This document shows, in pieces, positions 18,915-27,776 of a stretch of DNA of 64,000 nucleotides. The translations under genes were made by a program, and so were the position numbers. Positions within the stretch are counted from its first letter, which is position 1, and each line of letters starts with the position of its first letter. Below the pieces are notes generated by a model. The model worked only from the letters and a program-made list of their open reading frames with translations, was not told where the DNA came from and ran no database searches. Location: assembly GCA_902522865.1 (NCBI GenBank), contig CABYXC010000005.1:25679-89678 (forward strand), given 5' to 3'. Origin of the DNA: an uncultured Alphaproteobacteria bacterium. GTDB lineage: Bacteria > Pseudomonadota > Alphaproteobacteria > HIMB59 > GCA-002718135.

Positions 18915-20768
18915 ATGATTCAGTATATTTCAAATTTAAATAGGTCGACAAAGCAATTTATTGTTTTGATATCTGATATACTAATATGCTTTTTTACTTT
19001 ATATTCGGCATATTTCTTAAGAATTGAGAGTATTGTAGAACTAAATAATAATAATATACTATTTTTTTTAATATCATTTGCTGTCTTTATACCAATATTT
19101 ATAATTTTTGGATTATATAACTATATTTTTAGGTATCTTGGTTTTACAACTTATTTAAGAGTTGTTTATGCTATATTTACGTATTCAATTATATTTTTTA
19201 TAATAATAAATTATTTTAAATTAGAGAATATACCAAGATCTGCAGTAATAATTCAATCTCCAATATTCATAATATCAATTATTTTCTTTAGATTATTAAT
19301 TTCTTATATTTTTAAAAAAAAAGGAAAAGAAAATACAAATAATAAAATCGCAATTTATGGGAATAGCAATGAATTATTTGATTATATACAATTTTTAAAA
19401 AACCATTTTTATATTGAAATGATTTTTGATAAAGATTCAAAAAATATAGGAAAAAAATTTGATGGCTATAAGATTTTGAGTCCTGATAATTTAATTAACG
19501 ATCTAAAAAAAAATAATTTATATAAATTATTTATTATTGAAAAAAAATTCAATAATAAAAATAGAGAAAATTTATTGTCACAGTTTAAAGACTCGAATAT
19601 TATATTAAAGTTTCTTCCATCATATAATGATTTTGTAAAAAATCCTTCATTGTTATATTATTTAAATAAAGTAAATTTTGAAGATATTATTAAAAATAAA
19701 ATAATCTACGAAATTAATGATGATTTGATTAAGTTTTTTGAAAATAAAAATATTTTAATAACTGGAGCAGGAGGCTCAATAGGCTCTCAGCTTTCTAAAG
19801 AAATTTCGAAATATAAAATTAAAAATTTAATTTTATTAGATAATTCAGAATATAATCTTTATAAAATCAAAGAAGAATTAAAAGATATTTCATCTAATAT
19901 AAAAATAGTTTCTCTATTAGCTAATATTTATGATTATAAATCTTTGATAGATTATTTAAGTAATCAAAATATTGATTATATTTTTCATTCAGCTGCTTAT
20001 AAACACGTACCACTTGTGGAGGATAATATAGTTGAGGCTGCTAAAAATAATATTATTGGAACATACAATATTGCAAAACTTGCTCAAGAACTAGAAATTA
20101 CAAATTGTTTATTAGTTTCTACAGATAAAGCTGTTAGACCAACAAATGTAATGGGAGCTTCAAAAAGAATAGCAGAAAATATATTCCAAGCTTACGGATC
20201 AAAATATGAAAATATGAATTATTCTATTGTAAGATTTGGAAATGTAGTAAATTCAAAAGGTTCTGTCTTACCAATGTTTTCTAAACAAATTGAAAATAGA
20301 CTTCCCATAAAATTAACTCATATCGATGTTGAGCGTTATTTTATGACTATTCCTGATGCATCAAAACTAATTATTGAGATAAGTTGTAAGAAATCACAAA
20401 AAACACCTATTTATTTTTTGGATATGGGAAATCCAATCAAAATTCTTGATATAATTAAATTAATGCTAAAAGTTAATGGTTTAAAGTTTAAAAAAAATAT
20501 TTTCGATAATGAAGGTGACATTCTTCTGGAGATCATTGGCTTAAGACCTGGTGAAAAAATAAAAGAAGAACTATCGATAAGTAAAAATTATGATAAGGAT
20601 AAAGACAATCAAAACATATATATTTGTTTTGAAGAATATAAAAATTTAGATAGAATGAATATACTAATATCAGAATTAATCCATCTAATAGCAGAAAATG
20701 ATAGTAATCAAATTTTAGATTTCCTTGAAAAAAATGTTGAGGATTATTCCAGAGTTTTGATCAATTAA
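18915..20768 (+). CDS. Membrane-anchored UDP-GlcNAc 4,6-dehydratase (PglF/WbpM/CapD family)
   Basis: This 617-residue protein begins with four hydrophobic helices (residues about 15-140), then a CoA-binding-like domain, then an SDR catalytic domain. GAGGSIGSQL near 290 is the NAD loop. STDKAVRPTNVMGASK near 415-430 is the catalytic strand, where methionine takes the place of the usual tyrosine, as in PglF and WbpM. Family members make UDP-4-keto-6-deoxy-HexNAc. It is the last gene of the cluster; its 3' end overlaps the convergent PLP-enzyme gene by 8 bases, leaving no room for an ordinary terminator. Confidence 0.9.
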   Translation: MIQYISNLNRSTKQFIVLISDILICFFTLYSAYFLRIESIVELNNNNILFFLISFAVFIPIFIIFGLYNYIFRYLGFTTYLRVVYAIFTYSIIFFIIINYFKLENIPRSAVIIQSPIFIISIIFFRLLISYIFKKKGKENTNNKIAIYGNSNELFDYIQFLKNHFYIEMIFDKDSKNIGKKFDGYKILSPDNLINDLKKNNLYKLFIIEKKFNNKNRENLLSQFKDSNIILKFLPSYNDFVKNPSLLYYLNKVNFEDIIKNKIIYEINDDLIKFFENKNILITGAGGSIGSQLSKEISKYKIKNLILLDNSEYNLYKIKEELKDISSNIKIVSLLANIYDYKSLIDYLSNQNIDYIFHSAAYKHVPLVEDNIVEAAKNNIIGTYNIAKLAQELEITNCLLVSTDKAVRPTNVMGASKRIAENIFQAYGSKYENMNYSIVRFGNVVNSKGSVLPMFSKQIENRLPIKLTHIDVERYFMTIPDASKLIIEISCKKSQKTPIYFLDMGNPIKILDIIKLMLKVNGLKFKKNIFDNEGDILLEIIGLRPGEKIKEELSISKNYDKDKDNQNIYICFEEYKNLDRMNILISELIHLIAENDSNQILDFLEKNVEDYSRVLIN

Positions 20769-22011
20769 TTTTTTTTAATGTTTCAATTACTTTGTCCGTA
20801 TCATTGATATTATTATAGTGTGTCATACTTAGTCTAACAACACCATCTTCTGTGTTTATTCCTAATGCTTCTAAACATCTCCATGCATAAAAGTTATCAT
20901 TTCTTGTAGCAATATTATGTTCTACTAAAAAATTTGCAATTTCTTTAGAAGATTTATTTTTAGATGTAAAAGATATTGTTGGCGCCCTATCTTTGTTATT
21001 TATTTTATTTTTTCCTATAAGTTTAAAATCATTCCTGTTATCTATATAATTCAATATTGGATTGCCAATATATTCCTCATGTTCTGATATAAGATTATTA
21101 ATTTTTTTAATTTTTTCTAAAATACTTTGCTCTTTATATTCAAAATGATGATTGTATAAACCCTCAAAATATTCATATATGCCTATCAAAGATACTAATT
21201 CTTCATGATTAGGACCACCAGGATTAATTGTATATGGATATTTACCCTCTAAAAATTCATGATTTTGATTTGGTAGATTTTTTAGGATCTTTTCTTTACC
21301 ATATAATAACGCTAAATGAGGGCCATAAGTTTTATAAAGACTAAAAGTATAAAAATCTACATCTAAATTTTTAACATCAGGAAAACCATGTGGTGCATAA
21401 GAAACACCATCACCAATTACGATAATATTATTTTTATGCGCTATATCACAAATTGCTTTTAAATTATTTACTGATCCAACTATATTTGAACAATGTGTTA
21501 CAGCTAAAATTTTAGTTTTAGTTGTAATTAATTTTTCTAATTCTGATATTTCTAATTCTTGGTTATTTATGTTAAATTTCCATTCTACAATATTTGCTCC
21601 TGCATCTTTTAGTTTTCTCCATGGACTTATATTTGCTTCATGATCTTGATTGGTTACAATAACTTCATCTCCAAAATTTATAAACTTCTTCAATGCATTC
21701 GACAAAACATATAAGTTTATAGAGGTAGAGCCCCCAATAAGAATTTCATTATTTTTTGCATTAATCATTTTTGCAAATAATTTAGTTGCTAAATCCATAT
21801 TTTCACCAGCAATTTTTGACATTGGATACTCAGCATAAGGCTGTACTTTAGTTGCGGTCATAAATTCAGTTAATTTATCAATTACATTTTTTGGAACATA
21901 ACTTCCTCCTGCATTTTCAAAAAAAGACCAATCTTTTGAAAGAGGATCTTTGAAAGCTGGGAATTGTGATCTTACGTAATCTATATCAAGTTTAATATTT
22001 TCTAGTGTCAA
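20761..22011 (-). CDS. Cysteine desulfurase-like class V PLP enzyme
   Basis: This 416-residue protein is a fold-type I, class V PLP enzyme. The PLP lysine is in FSLYKTYGPH near 225-234; THCSNIVGS near 170 and GDGVSYAPHG near 200-209 line the cofactor site. WSFFENAGGSYVP near 28 and the DLDVDFYTFS-like strand match the cysteine-desulfurase-like VC1184 group, whose substrate is not settled. I accept a TTG start at 22011 because AGAGG lies 5 bases upstream (22017-22021 in reverse). It is divergent from an aldehyde dehydrogenase and convergent with the polysaccharide operon. No Isc or Suf partners are nearby. Confidence 0.75.
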   Translation of the reverse strand: MTLENIKLDIDYVRSQFPAFKDPLSKDWSFFENAGGSYVPKNVIDKLTEFMTATKVQPYAEYPMSKIAGENMDLATKLFAKMINAKNNEILIGGSTSINLYVLSNALKKFINFGDEVIVTNQDHEANISPWRKLKDAGANIVEWKFNINNQELEISELEKLITTKTKILAVTHCSNIVGSVNNLKAICDIAHKNNIIVIGDGVSYAPHGFPDVKNLDVDFYTFSLYKTYGPHLALLYGKEKILKNLPNQNHEFLEGKYPYTINPGGPNHEELVSLIGIYEYFEGLYNHHFEYKEQSILEKIKKINNLISEHEEYIGNPILNYIDNRNDFKLIGKNKINNKDRAPTISFTSKNKSSKEIANFLVEHNIATRNDNFYAWRCLEALGINTEDGVVRLSMTHYNNINDTDKVIETLKKIN

Positions 22012-22016
22012 ATTTT

Positions 22017-22021
22017 CCTCT
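22017..22021 (-). promoter_or_regulatory. Ribosome-binding site that fixes a TTG start
   Basis: On the minus strand AGAGG lies 5 bases before the TTG at 22011. No ATG or GTG occurs near the start of the PLP-enzyme frame, so this site supports TTG initiation. Confidence 0.5.
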
Positions 22022-22091
22022 AATCGTATATTCTCTTTATTCTAATATAGAAAAAAATAAATGTATAATTGGCTTAAATATCTTTTTCATA

Positions 22092-23522
22092 ATGATTGAT
22101 AAACGTAAATTTTATATAAATGGTACTTGGATTAATCCAGTTAAAAGGAATGATTTTGAGGTTATTAATCCATCAAATGAAAAACCTTACGCATTGATTT
22201 CCTTAGGATCTAAAGTAGATGTAAATCTGGCAGTAAATTCAGCAAAAAAAGCATTTATTACATGGAGTCAAGTAGACAAAAAAGAAAAAATTAGTTTGCT
22301 TGAAAATTTACTTAATATTTATAAGAGTAGGTGGGATGAAATAACGCATACAATGTCAGATGAAATGGGCGCTCCATTAGATTGGTCTTCTTCTGCACAA
22401 ACTGCATCAGGAGCAGACCATATTAATGATTTTATTCTAAGATTAAAAAATTTTGAATTTGAAAAAAGATTTAATAAAAATTCTAATAATTACATTGTTT
22501 ATGAACCGATCGGAGTATGTGGTCTTATTACACCATGGAATTGGCCAATTAATCAAATTACCTTAAAAGTAATACCTGCTTTAGCAACTGGCTGCACTAT
22601 GATATTAAAACCTTCAGAAATAGCTCCGATGTCAGGGTTGATTTTTGCAGAAATAATTCATCAAGCTGGATTTCCTCCGGGTGTTTTTAATTTAGTTAAT
22701 GGTGATGGAGATGGTGTAGGCACTGATTTATCATCTCATAAAGATATTGATATGATATCTTTTACTGGATCAACAAGAGCAGGAAAGCTTATTTCTAAAA
22801 ACGCAGCAGATACTATTAAAAGAGTTTGCTTAGAATTAGGAGGTAAGGGGGGCAATATTGTTTTTAGTGATTCACATCCAGAAGCAGTAAGAGAGGGTGT
22901 TAGGAATATTATGAGTAATTCTGGTCAATCTTGTGATGCACCGACAAGAATGCTAGTTGAAAAATCAATTTATAAAAGAGCAATAGAAGAAGCGGCTGAT
23001 GAGGCAAATAAAATCAAAGTTGATATTGCTTCTAAGAATGGAAATCATATCGGTCCAGTTATTTCTAAAACACAATATGATAAAATTATTGATCTAATTA
23101 ATAGTGGTGTAAATGAGGGGGCTACACTCGTAGCTGGAGGTCCTGAAAAACCAAATGGTTTAGAAAAAGGTTATTTTGTTAAACCAACAATTTTTACAGA
23201 TGTAACTAATGATATGAGAATTGCAAAAGAAGAGATTTTTGGACCAGTACTCTCTATAATTCCATTTGAAGATGAGGATGAAGCTATATCAATTGTTAAC
23301 GATACATCCTATGGTTTAGGAAACTACGTGCAAACTCAAGATATAGAAAAGGCAAAAAGAGTTGCAAGAAAATTTAGATCAGGAGGTGTTTATATAAATG
23401 GAAATAGCGCTGATGCAGGAACTCCTTTTGGTGGTTATAGACAATCTGGCAATGGAAGAGAGGGAGGTGATTGGGGTCTAGAAGAATATTTAGAAATTAA
23501 AACTATCTGCGGATGGGAATGA
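22092..23522 (+). CDS. NAD(P)-dependent aldehyde dehydrogenase
   Basis: This is a 476-residue aldehyde dehydrogenase oxidising an aldehyde to the acid. It shows PWNWPINQI near 150 (cofactor domain), the general base in CLELGGKGG near 248, the nucleophilic cysteine in GQSCDAPTR near 280, and EEIFGPVLS near 380. I start it at ATG 22092, where the family N-terminus (KFYINGTWINP) begins; an upstream GTG would add 29 unrelated residues. It ends one base from the convergent gamma-butyrobetaine-hydroxylase-like gene. A trimethylaminobutyraldehyde dehydrogenase role is possible by context but not shown by sequence. Confidence 0.88.
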   Translation: MIDKRKFYINGTWINPVKRNDFEVINPSNEKPYALISLGSKVDVNLAVNSAKKAFITWSQVDKKEKISLLENLLNIYKSRWDEITHTMSDEMGAPLDWSSSAQTASGADHINDFILRLKNFEFEKRFNKNSNNYIVYEPIGVCGLITPWNWPINQITLKVIPALATGCTMILKPSEIAPMSGLIFAEIIHQAGFPPGVFNLVNGDGDGVGTDLSSHKDIDMISFTGSTRAGKLISKNAADTIKRVCLELGGKGGNIVFSDSHPEAVREGVRNIMSNSGQSCDAPTRMLVEKSIYKRAIEEAADEANKIKVDIASKNGNHIGPVISKTQYDKIIDLINSGVNEGATLVAGGPEKPNGLEKGYFVKPTIFTDVTNDMRIAKEEIFGPVLSIIPFEDEDEAISIVNDTSYGLGNYVQTQDIEKAKRVARKFRSGGVYINGNSADAGTPFGGYRQSGNGREGGDWGLEEYLEIKTICGWE

Positions 23523-23523
23523 T

Positions 23524-24663
23524 CTAAACTTTAATATTATTAAAATAATTTAATCTTCCCATTATTTCATCTCTTTCAATATAATATCCTTGAAGATGTC
23601 TATTGCCAGAGTTTGGATCAAATTCAGTCCTGCCATGCAATACTCTTCTATTGTTAAAACAAAATATATCACCTGCCTCTAATCTAAAATCAATTTTGAA
23701 TTTTTTGTTTTGAAGCAGTGATGCAAAATATTGGTAGGCATCATAAAATTTTTTCATTTTTTTTGGATCAACATCAACTGCTCCCATTGCAGCCATACTA
23801 AATCTAATATCATTGAAATCATTATCTTTTGTAAGTGTTATTATTGGTGAATGAAGAATTCTGACAGCTTTTTGAGTATAATCAGTATCTTTGAATTTTA
23901 CATAAGTTTGTATTAAAATATTAAAAACATCTTTTTCATTTTTTTTTAAATAATTTGCAACTGCAAAACCATCTACAACAGATGATAATCCACCATTAGC
24001 TTCATTCACTAAACAATGAAGAAACTGATAACCAGGAGCATATTCAAAATAAGGTAAGTCGGTATGATTTCTTAATGCATCTGCCGTATAAGCTGTGTTA
24101 TTTGGCTTTGGGATGTTAATTACTTCAAATGGTGTACCAAAAAATGTTTCTCTATGATGGCTTATTCTATTTAATATTTGGAACGCTGATTTTTTGCTAG
24201 TTGGTGCATTTTTGATTATTGCAAAACCATAAGTATGAAGCAAATGTAGCCATTTACTTAAATGTTTGTCGTTTTTTATTACACTATTATGATCAATAAA
24301 AATTTTCTTTAAATTTTTTTTTAATTTACCATCCCAAAAAACATAAGGTGATTTATATTTTCGATTATTTATTTCGGTATAACAATGATCTCTTAACCAT
24401 TTTAAATTGAATTTGCTACTATGATCACCTTCACTCCAATCAATATTGAGTTTATTTTTTTCAATTTTATACTTTTTAGGAAATATATTTTTACTAACAG
24501 TTAAAATATTAAATACTCGCATATTTGCAGTAGGATGTATTGCTGTTGGACAATTGTCTCTTAACCACATAAAATGGAATTTACTTTCAAAATTATCTTT
24601 CCACAAAATACTTAAATGGTCATTCTTTTTTTCTAATTTTTTTACATGATATTTGCTACTCAT
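23524..24663 (-). CDS. Gamma-butyrobetaine-hydroxylase-like Fe(II)/2-oxoglutarate oxygenase (TauD/TfdA family)
   Basis: This 379-residue protein has an N-terminal GBBH-like domain (MWLRDNCP, then WSEGDHSSKFNLKWLRDHC) and a TauD domain. The iron ligands are in NHTDLPY (HxD) and the distal histidine in RRVLHGRTEFD, followed by the 2-oxoglutarate-binding arginine in NRHLQGYY. The Cys-rich zinc site of human BBOX1 after WLRDNCP is mostly lost (NCPTAIHP). Substrates in the family are trimethylammonium compounds: gamma-butyrobetaine, trimethyllysine, or TMA-ethylphosphonate (TmpA). The window also encodes carnitine catabolism and a PhnZ/TmpB-like protein, so two roles remain open. ATG 24663 is chosen over an upstream TTG. 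Confidence 0.82.
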   Translation of the reverse strand: MSSKYHVKKLEKKNDHLSILWKDNFESKFHFMWLRDNCPTAIHPTANMRVFNILTVSKNIFPKKYKIEKNKLNIDWSEGDHSSKFNLKWLRDHCYTEINNRKYKSPYVFWDGKLKKNLKKIFIDHNSVIKNDKHLSKWLHLLHTYGFAIIKNAPTSKKSAFQILNRISHHRETFFGTPFEVINIPKPNNTAYTADALRNHTDLPYFEYAPGYQFLHCLVNEANGGLSSVVDGFAVANYLKKNEKDVFNILIQTYVKFKDTDYTQKAVRILHSPIITLTKDNDFNDIRFSMAAMGAVDVDPKKMKKFYDAYQYFASLLQNKKFKIDFRLEAGDIFCFNNRRVLHGRTEFDPNSGNRHLQGYYIERDEIMGRLNYFNNIKV

Positions 24664-24713
24664 TTTGAAATATTTATATCTCAATAAATTATCTTAGTAT
24701 ATTTAACAAATTA

Positions 24714-25574
24714 ATGAAATCGAAAAATAATAATCTCTTGGGAATTTCTTTCATGTTATTGTCCATGTTTTGTCTAAGTATAAATGATATCACGTATAAA
24801 TATTTAAGCTTTCATTTTCCTGTATGGGAATCAATATTCTTCAGAGCACTAAGTGGAAGTATCATTGCAACTTTTTTAGTAATGTATTTTGGATTTCATA
24901 AATTAAAAACCAAAAAACCAGTTGGACATGCTATCCGAGCTTTTTCTGCTTCTGCTTGTGTTGTGTTCTATATTTACGGAATTAATCATTTAATGTTATC
25001 TGAAAACATTGCTATTGCACATTCTGCTCCTATTATTGCTGCTTTTCTTGCTGTACCAATACTTGGTGAAAGAATTGGTATTTTTAGAACAACTGCAATA
25101 TTAATTGGTTTTATTGGTGTATTAATTATTGTTAAGCCCGGCACTGACTTGTTTAAATTAGAAACACTCTATCCTCTAATATCTGCAGCTTTTATGGCTT
25201 CTGTTTATTTATCAACTAGATCAGTAATGAGTACTGATTCTAGTGTTGCAATTGTTTTTTATTATTCTTTTGCATTATTAATTACGTCAATAATATTTTT
25301 CCCTGATAATTTTATTATGCCAAATGGAATTCAATTAATTTTTGCTATGAGTTTAGGTGTGATGGGATCACTAGGACATTTATTTATGTCTCAAGCAGCA
25401 AAATATGCAGATGTTGCAATTACTTCACCCTTTGAATACTCATCTTTTATATTTGTAGGAATTATGGGGTATTTAATTTATTCTGAGGTTCCATCTTTAA
25501 GTATTTATTTAGGGGGAACAATAATTATTAGTACTGGAATATTTATAGCTTACAGAGAAAGAAAAAATAGCTAA
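24714..25574 (+). CDS. EamA/DMT-family membrane transporter
   Basis: This 286-residue protein has about ten transmembrane helices arranged as two EamA repeats (roughly residues 5-140 and 150-280). GHAIRAFSASACVVFYIYG and LAVPILGERIG are typical of the RhaT/RarD/YdcZ-type drug/metabolite superfamily. Such carriers export or import small metabolites; sequence does not give the substrate. It is divergent from the gamma-butyrobetaine-hydroxylase-like gene with 50 bases between starts, so shared control is possible. Confidence 0.85.
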   Translation: MKSKNNNLLGISFMLLSMFCLSINDITYKYLSFHFPVWESIFFRALSGSIIATFLVMYFGFHKLKTKKPVGHAIRAFSASACVVFYIYGINHLMLSENIAIAHSAPIIAAFLAVPILGERIGIFRTTAILIGFIGVLIIVKPGTDLFKLETLYPLISAAFMASVYLSTRSVMSTDSSVAIVFYYSFALLITSIIFFPDNFIMPNGIQLIFAMSLGVMGSLGHLFMSQAAKYADVAITSPFEYSSFIFVGIMGYLIYSEVPSLSIYLGGTIIISTGIFIAYRERKNS

Positions 25575-25575
25575 A

Positions 25576-26901
25576 TTAAAAAATTATTTCTTTTAATTCT
25601 TTCTTCTTATTTTTTTGATTTCTTATTTTATTTAAAACATTTTTTTTACCTCCACACATTAAAAATTTATTATCAATATCTTTGTCTTTTAAAGGGTTAT
25701 TTTTCCCTCCTTTAATATGTAATATTTTTTCAATCAATGTACTTCCATCATTCATTATTACTTTAATTATATCAGGATATTTAGGATCATAATCTTCAAA
25801 ATTATTTGGCACTTTGTAAGTGATTAGTTTAATCTTTTTAGTCATGTTTAAACTTTTTTTATTTTTAGAAATATTTAAACTACTTATATCAAATTTACCA
25901 TTAATGAGAGCAGCTGCTAAACAATAACTCAATGAAAATCTAGCTTCAGTAGAATTTTTAGGTATATGAAATTTTGATACTCTGAACCAAGGTTCTGGAA
26001 ACTTAATTGTAATAGATTTAATATTTTTTTTTATAAAAATTTTTTTATTTAAAATTAATCCTCCTTGTATTACTCTTTGTGAATAACTACAAACTGGCCA
26101 AAACTTAATAAAATTTGGAAATTTAATTATAGCATTTCCTAAATCTGATTTTTTAAAATTATTATTTAATTTTTTAGAAAATTTACTACCATACAATTCA
26201 ATAAATCCTCTCTCAATATTCCAAATATCTTGATTAGCTGTCCCTCCATTTTTTGCAAGCAAAGTTGACTGCACCCCTGCTTGAGCAGCAAATCCTACAT
26301 GAAAAGCTTTTATATCTGTGCCGAATTGCTGTTTTAAACCAGACGAAAAACTTGTTGCAATAGAAATTGCATTTGCCATTTGATCTGCATTTAATTTCAA
26401 CACTTTTGATACTGCTGCAGCAGTTCCAATCACGCCTATTGTATTTGCTGAATGCCATCCTTTATAATAATGATCATAGCTAAGTGCTTGTCCTAATTTT
26501 ATTATTAATTCATATCCTACTACCCATCCTTCATATATTTCTTCCATTGAGATATTTTTCATTTGAGCAGTAGATATAAGAGCTGAAAAAATTGGGGCAC
26601 TAGGATGAGATCCTGCAACGTATTCGTAATCATCAAAGTCTATAGACGCTGATCTAACTCCATGTAAAAAACATGCTGCAGAAAGAGATAATTTTTTTCC
26701 TCCCCCAAATATCTTAATTTTTTTTGAGTTATTATTTTCTAAACAGTATTTTAAGGCAACCCTTGATTGTTTTTCTTTAACACCTGATAATATACAAGCT
26801 AGAGTATCTATTAGTGCATTTTCTGCTCTTTTATAAGTTACCTTATTGATATTAATTTTTTTTTGTGATGCCCAATTACAAAATTTTTTATGAAAACTCA
26901 T
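25576..26901 (-). CDS. MmgE/PrpD family protein
   Basis: This 441-residue protein belongs to the MmgE/PrpD family, which includes 2-methylcitrate dehydratase and cis-aconitate decarboxylase. SIDFDDYEYVAGSHPSAP near 83-100 and KAFHVGFAAQAGVQS near 205-219 are conserved family segments. It overlaps the upstream hydratase-like gene by an ATGA junction, so the two are co-translated. With that partner a C5 dicarboxylate (itaconate, mesaconate) or methylcitrate-like substrate is plausible. No prpB or prpC is nearby, so a complete methylcitrate cycle is not encoded here. Confidence 0.82.
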   Translation of the reverse strand: MSFHKKFCNWASQKKININKVTYKRAENALIDTLACILSGVKEKQSRVALKYCLENNNSKKIKIFGGGKKLSLSAACFLHGVRSASIDFDDYEYVAGSHPSAPIFSALISTAQMKNISMEEIYEGWVVGYELIIKLGQALSYDHYYKGWHSANTIGVIGTAAAVSKVLKLNADQMANAISIATSFSSGLKQQFGTDIKAFHVGFAAQAGVQSTLLAKNGGTANQDIWNIERGFIELYGSKFSKKLNNNFKKSDLGNAIIKFPNFIKFWPVCSYSQRVIQGGLILNKKIFIKKNIKSITIKFPEPWFRVSKFHIPKNSTEARFSLSYCLAAALINGKFDISSLNISKNKKSLNMTKKIKLITYKVPNNFEDYDPKYPDIIKVIMNDGSTLIEKILHIKGGKNNPLKDKDIDNKFLMCGGKKNVLNKIRNQKNKKKELKEIIF

Positions 26902-27716
26902 TTTTTATATTTTGCAATCATTGTAATTTCTTGTTTTTCATTAAGAATTCTTCCAATAATTTCATCATCTCGATTTTCACCAATTTCTACAGAGAAATTA
27001 TTGTTATATACAAGAGGCGCTGTAGCTTTATATTCAAAAGAATTAAATTCAATCTCATTTTTTCTTGCAAGATTTAAAAGATAAGTTGCTTGAAGAGGCG
27101 CATGGACTAATAATCCTATATGGCCCTCATAATTTTTTGTATAATCATTATCATAATGAATCTTATGTCCATTAAAAGTTAAAGCAGAATATCTAAATAG
27201 CAAAGTTGATGAACTAAAAATTTCTGCTTTATCAATTAATTTTAATTCATCTTTGATTTTAGGAGTAAGGGAGTTTTTATTTAGTTTTTCTCTATACACA
27301 GCAGTTTGATCTTCTGATATTATTAATTTATTTTTATTTAAATATTCATGATTAATATTAACAAAACATAGATTGCCTGATCTCCCTTCTTTAAATTCAA
27401 TACTTGAAATTGTTGAATTTTTTTTAATTTCAGATCCAATTTCAAATTCATCAAAAATTTTTATTTTACCACCAGCCCACATTCTAATTTTATAAGGTAA
27501 CTCAGGTAAGAAAATTCCTAATTTTGTATTTCCATCTTTGCCTATATGATTTATTGAAGCCACATCTGGGCATAAACATAAAAAAATTCCCTCAGGAACA
27601 GTTTGATTACTTAAACAGTTTTGATCGATAGTTTTTTTTAAATAATCAACTAATCGCGGAGTAATAATATCACTTCTCGAAATTTTTTTTCCAATCCAAT
27701 GTTTATAATTATCCAT
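26898..27716 (-). CDS. Mesaconyl-C4-CoA-hydratase-like double hot-dog protein (HTD2/FAS1-like dehydratase)
   Basis: This 272-residue protein combines an N-terminal FAS1-like dehydratase hot-dog domain and a C-terminal MaoC-like half. The hydratase motif appears as FRYSALTFNGHKIHYD near 172-187, followed by GLLVHAP, as in 3-methylfumaryl-CoA and mesaconyl-C4-CoA hydratases. It would hydrate or dehydrate an acyl-CoA in the cytoplasm. It is first in a two-gene minus-strand operon with the MmgE/PrpD gene and divergent from a GMC oxidoreductase gene. Start at ATG 27716; the family N-terminus (HWIGKKISRSD) supports it. Confidence 0.78.
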   Translation of the reverse strand: MDNYKHWIGKKISRSDIITPRLVDYLKKTIDQNCLSNQTVPEGIFLCLCPDVASINHIGKDGNTKLGIFLPELPYKIRMWAGGKIKIFDEFEIGSEIKKNSTISSIEFKEGRSGNLCFVNINHEYLNKNKLIISEDQTAVYREKLNKNSLTPKIKDELKLIDKAEIFSSSTLLFRYSALTFNGHKIHYDNDYTKNYEGHIGLLVHAPLQATYLLNLARKNEIEFNSFEYKATAPLVYNNNFSVEIGENRDDEIIGRILNEKQEITMIAKYKK

Positions 27717-27776
27717 ATTTAATATACTCGAGTTTACTTATAAATTATTAATAAGTATAATTTATATTTTTAAAAA

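Noticed and set aside
18895..18918. Seven-codon mini frame and repeated ATGATTCA before the dehydratase gene
   Set aside because: It is too short to judge and has no ribosome-binding site; probably chance.
22005..22091. 29-residue N-terminal extension of the aldehyde dehydrogenase from a GTG
   Set aside because: The family N-terminus begins at ATG 22092, and the extension overlaps the start of the divergent gene.
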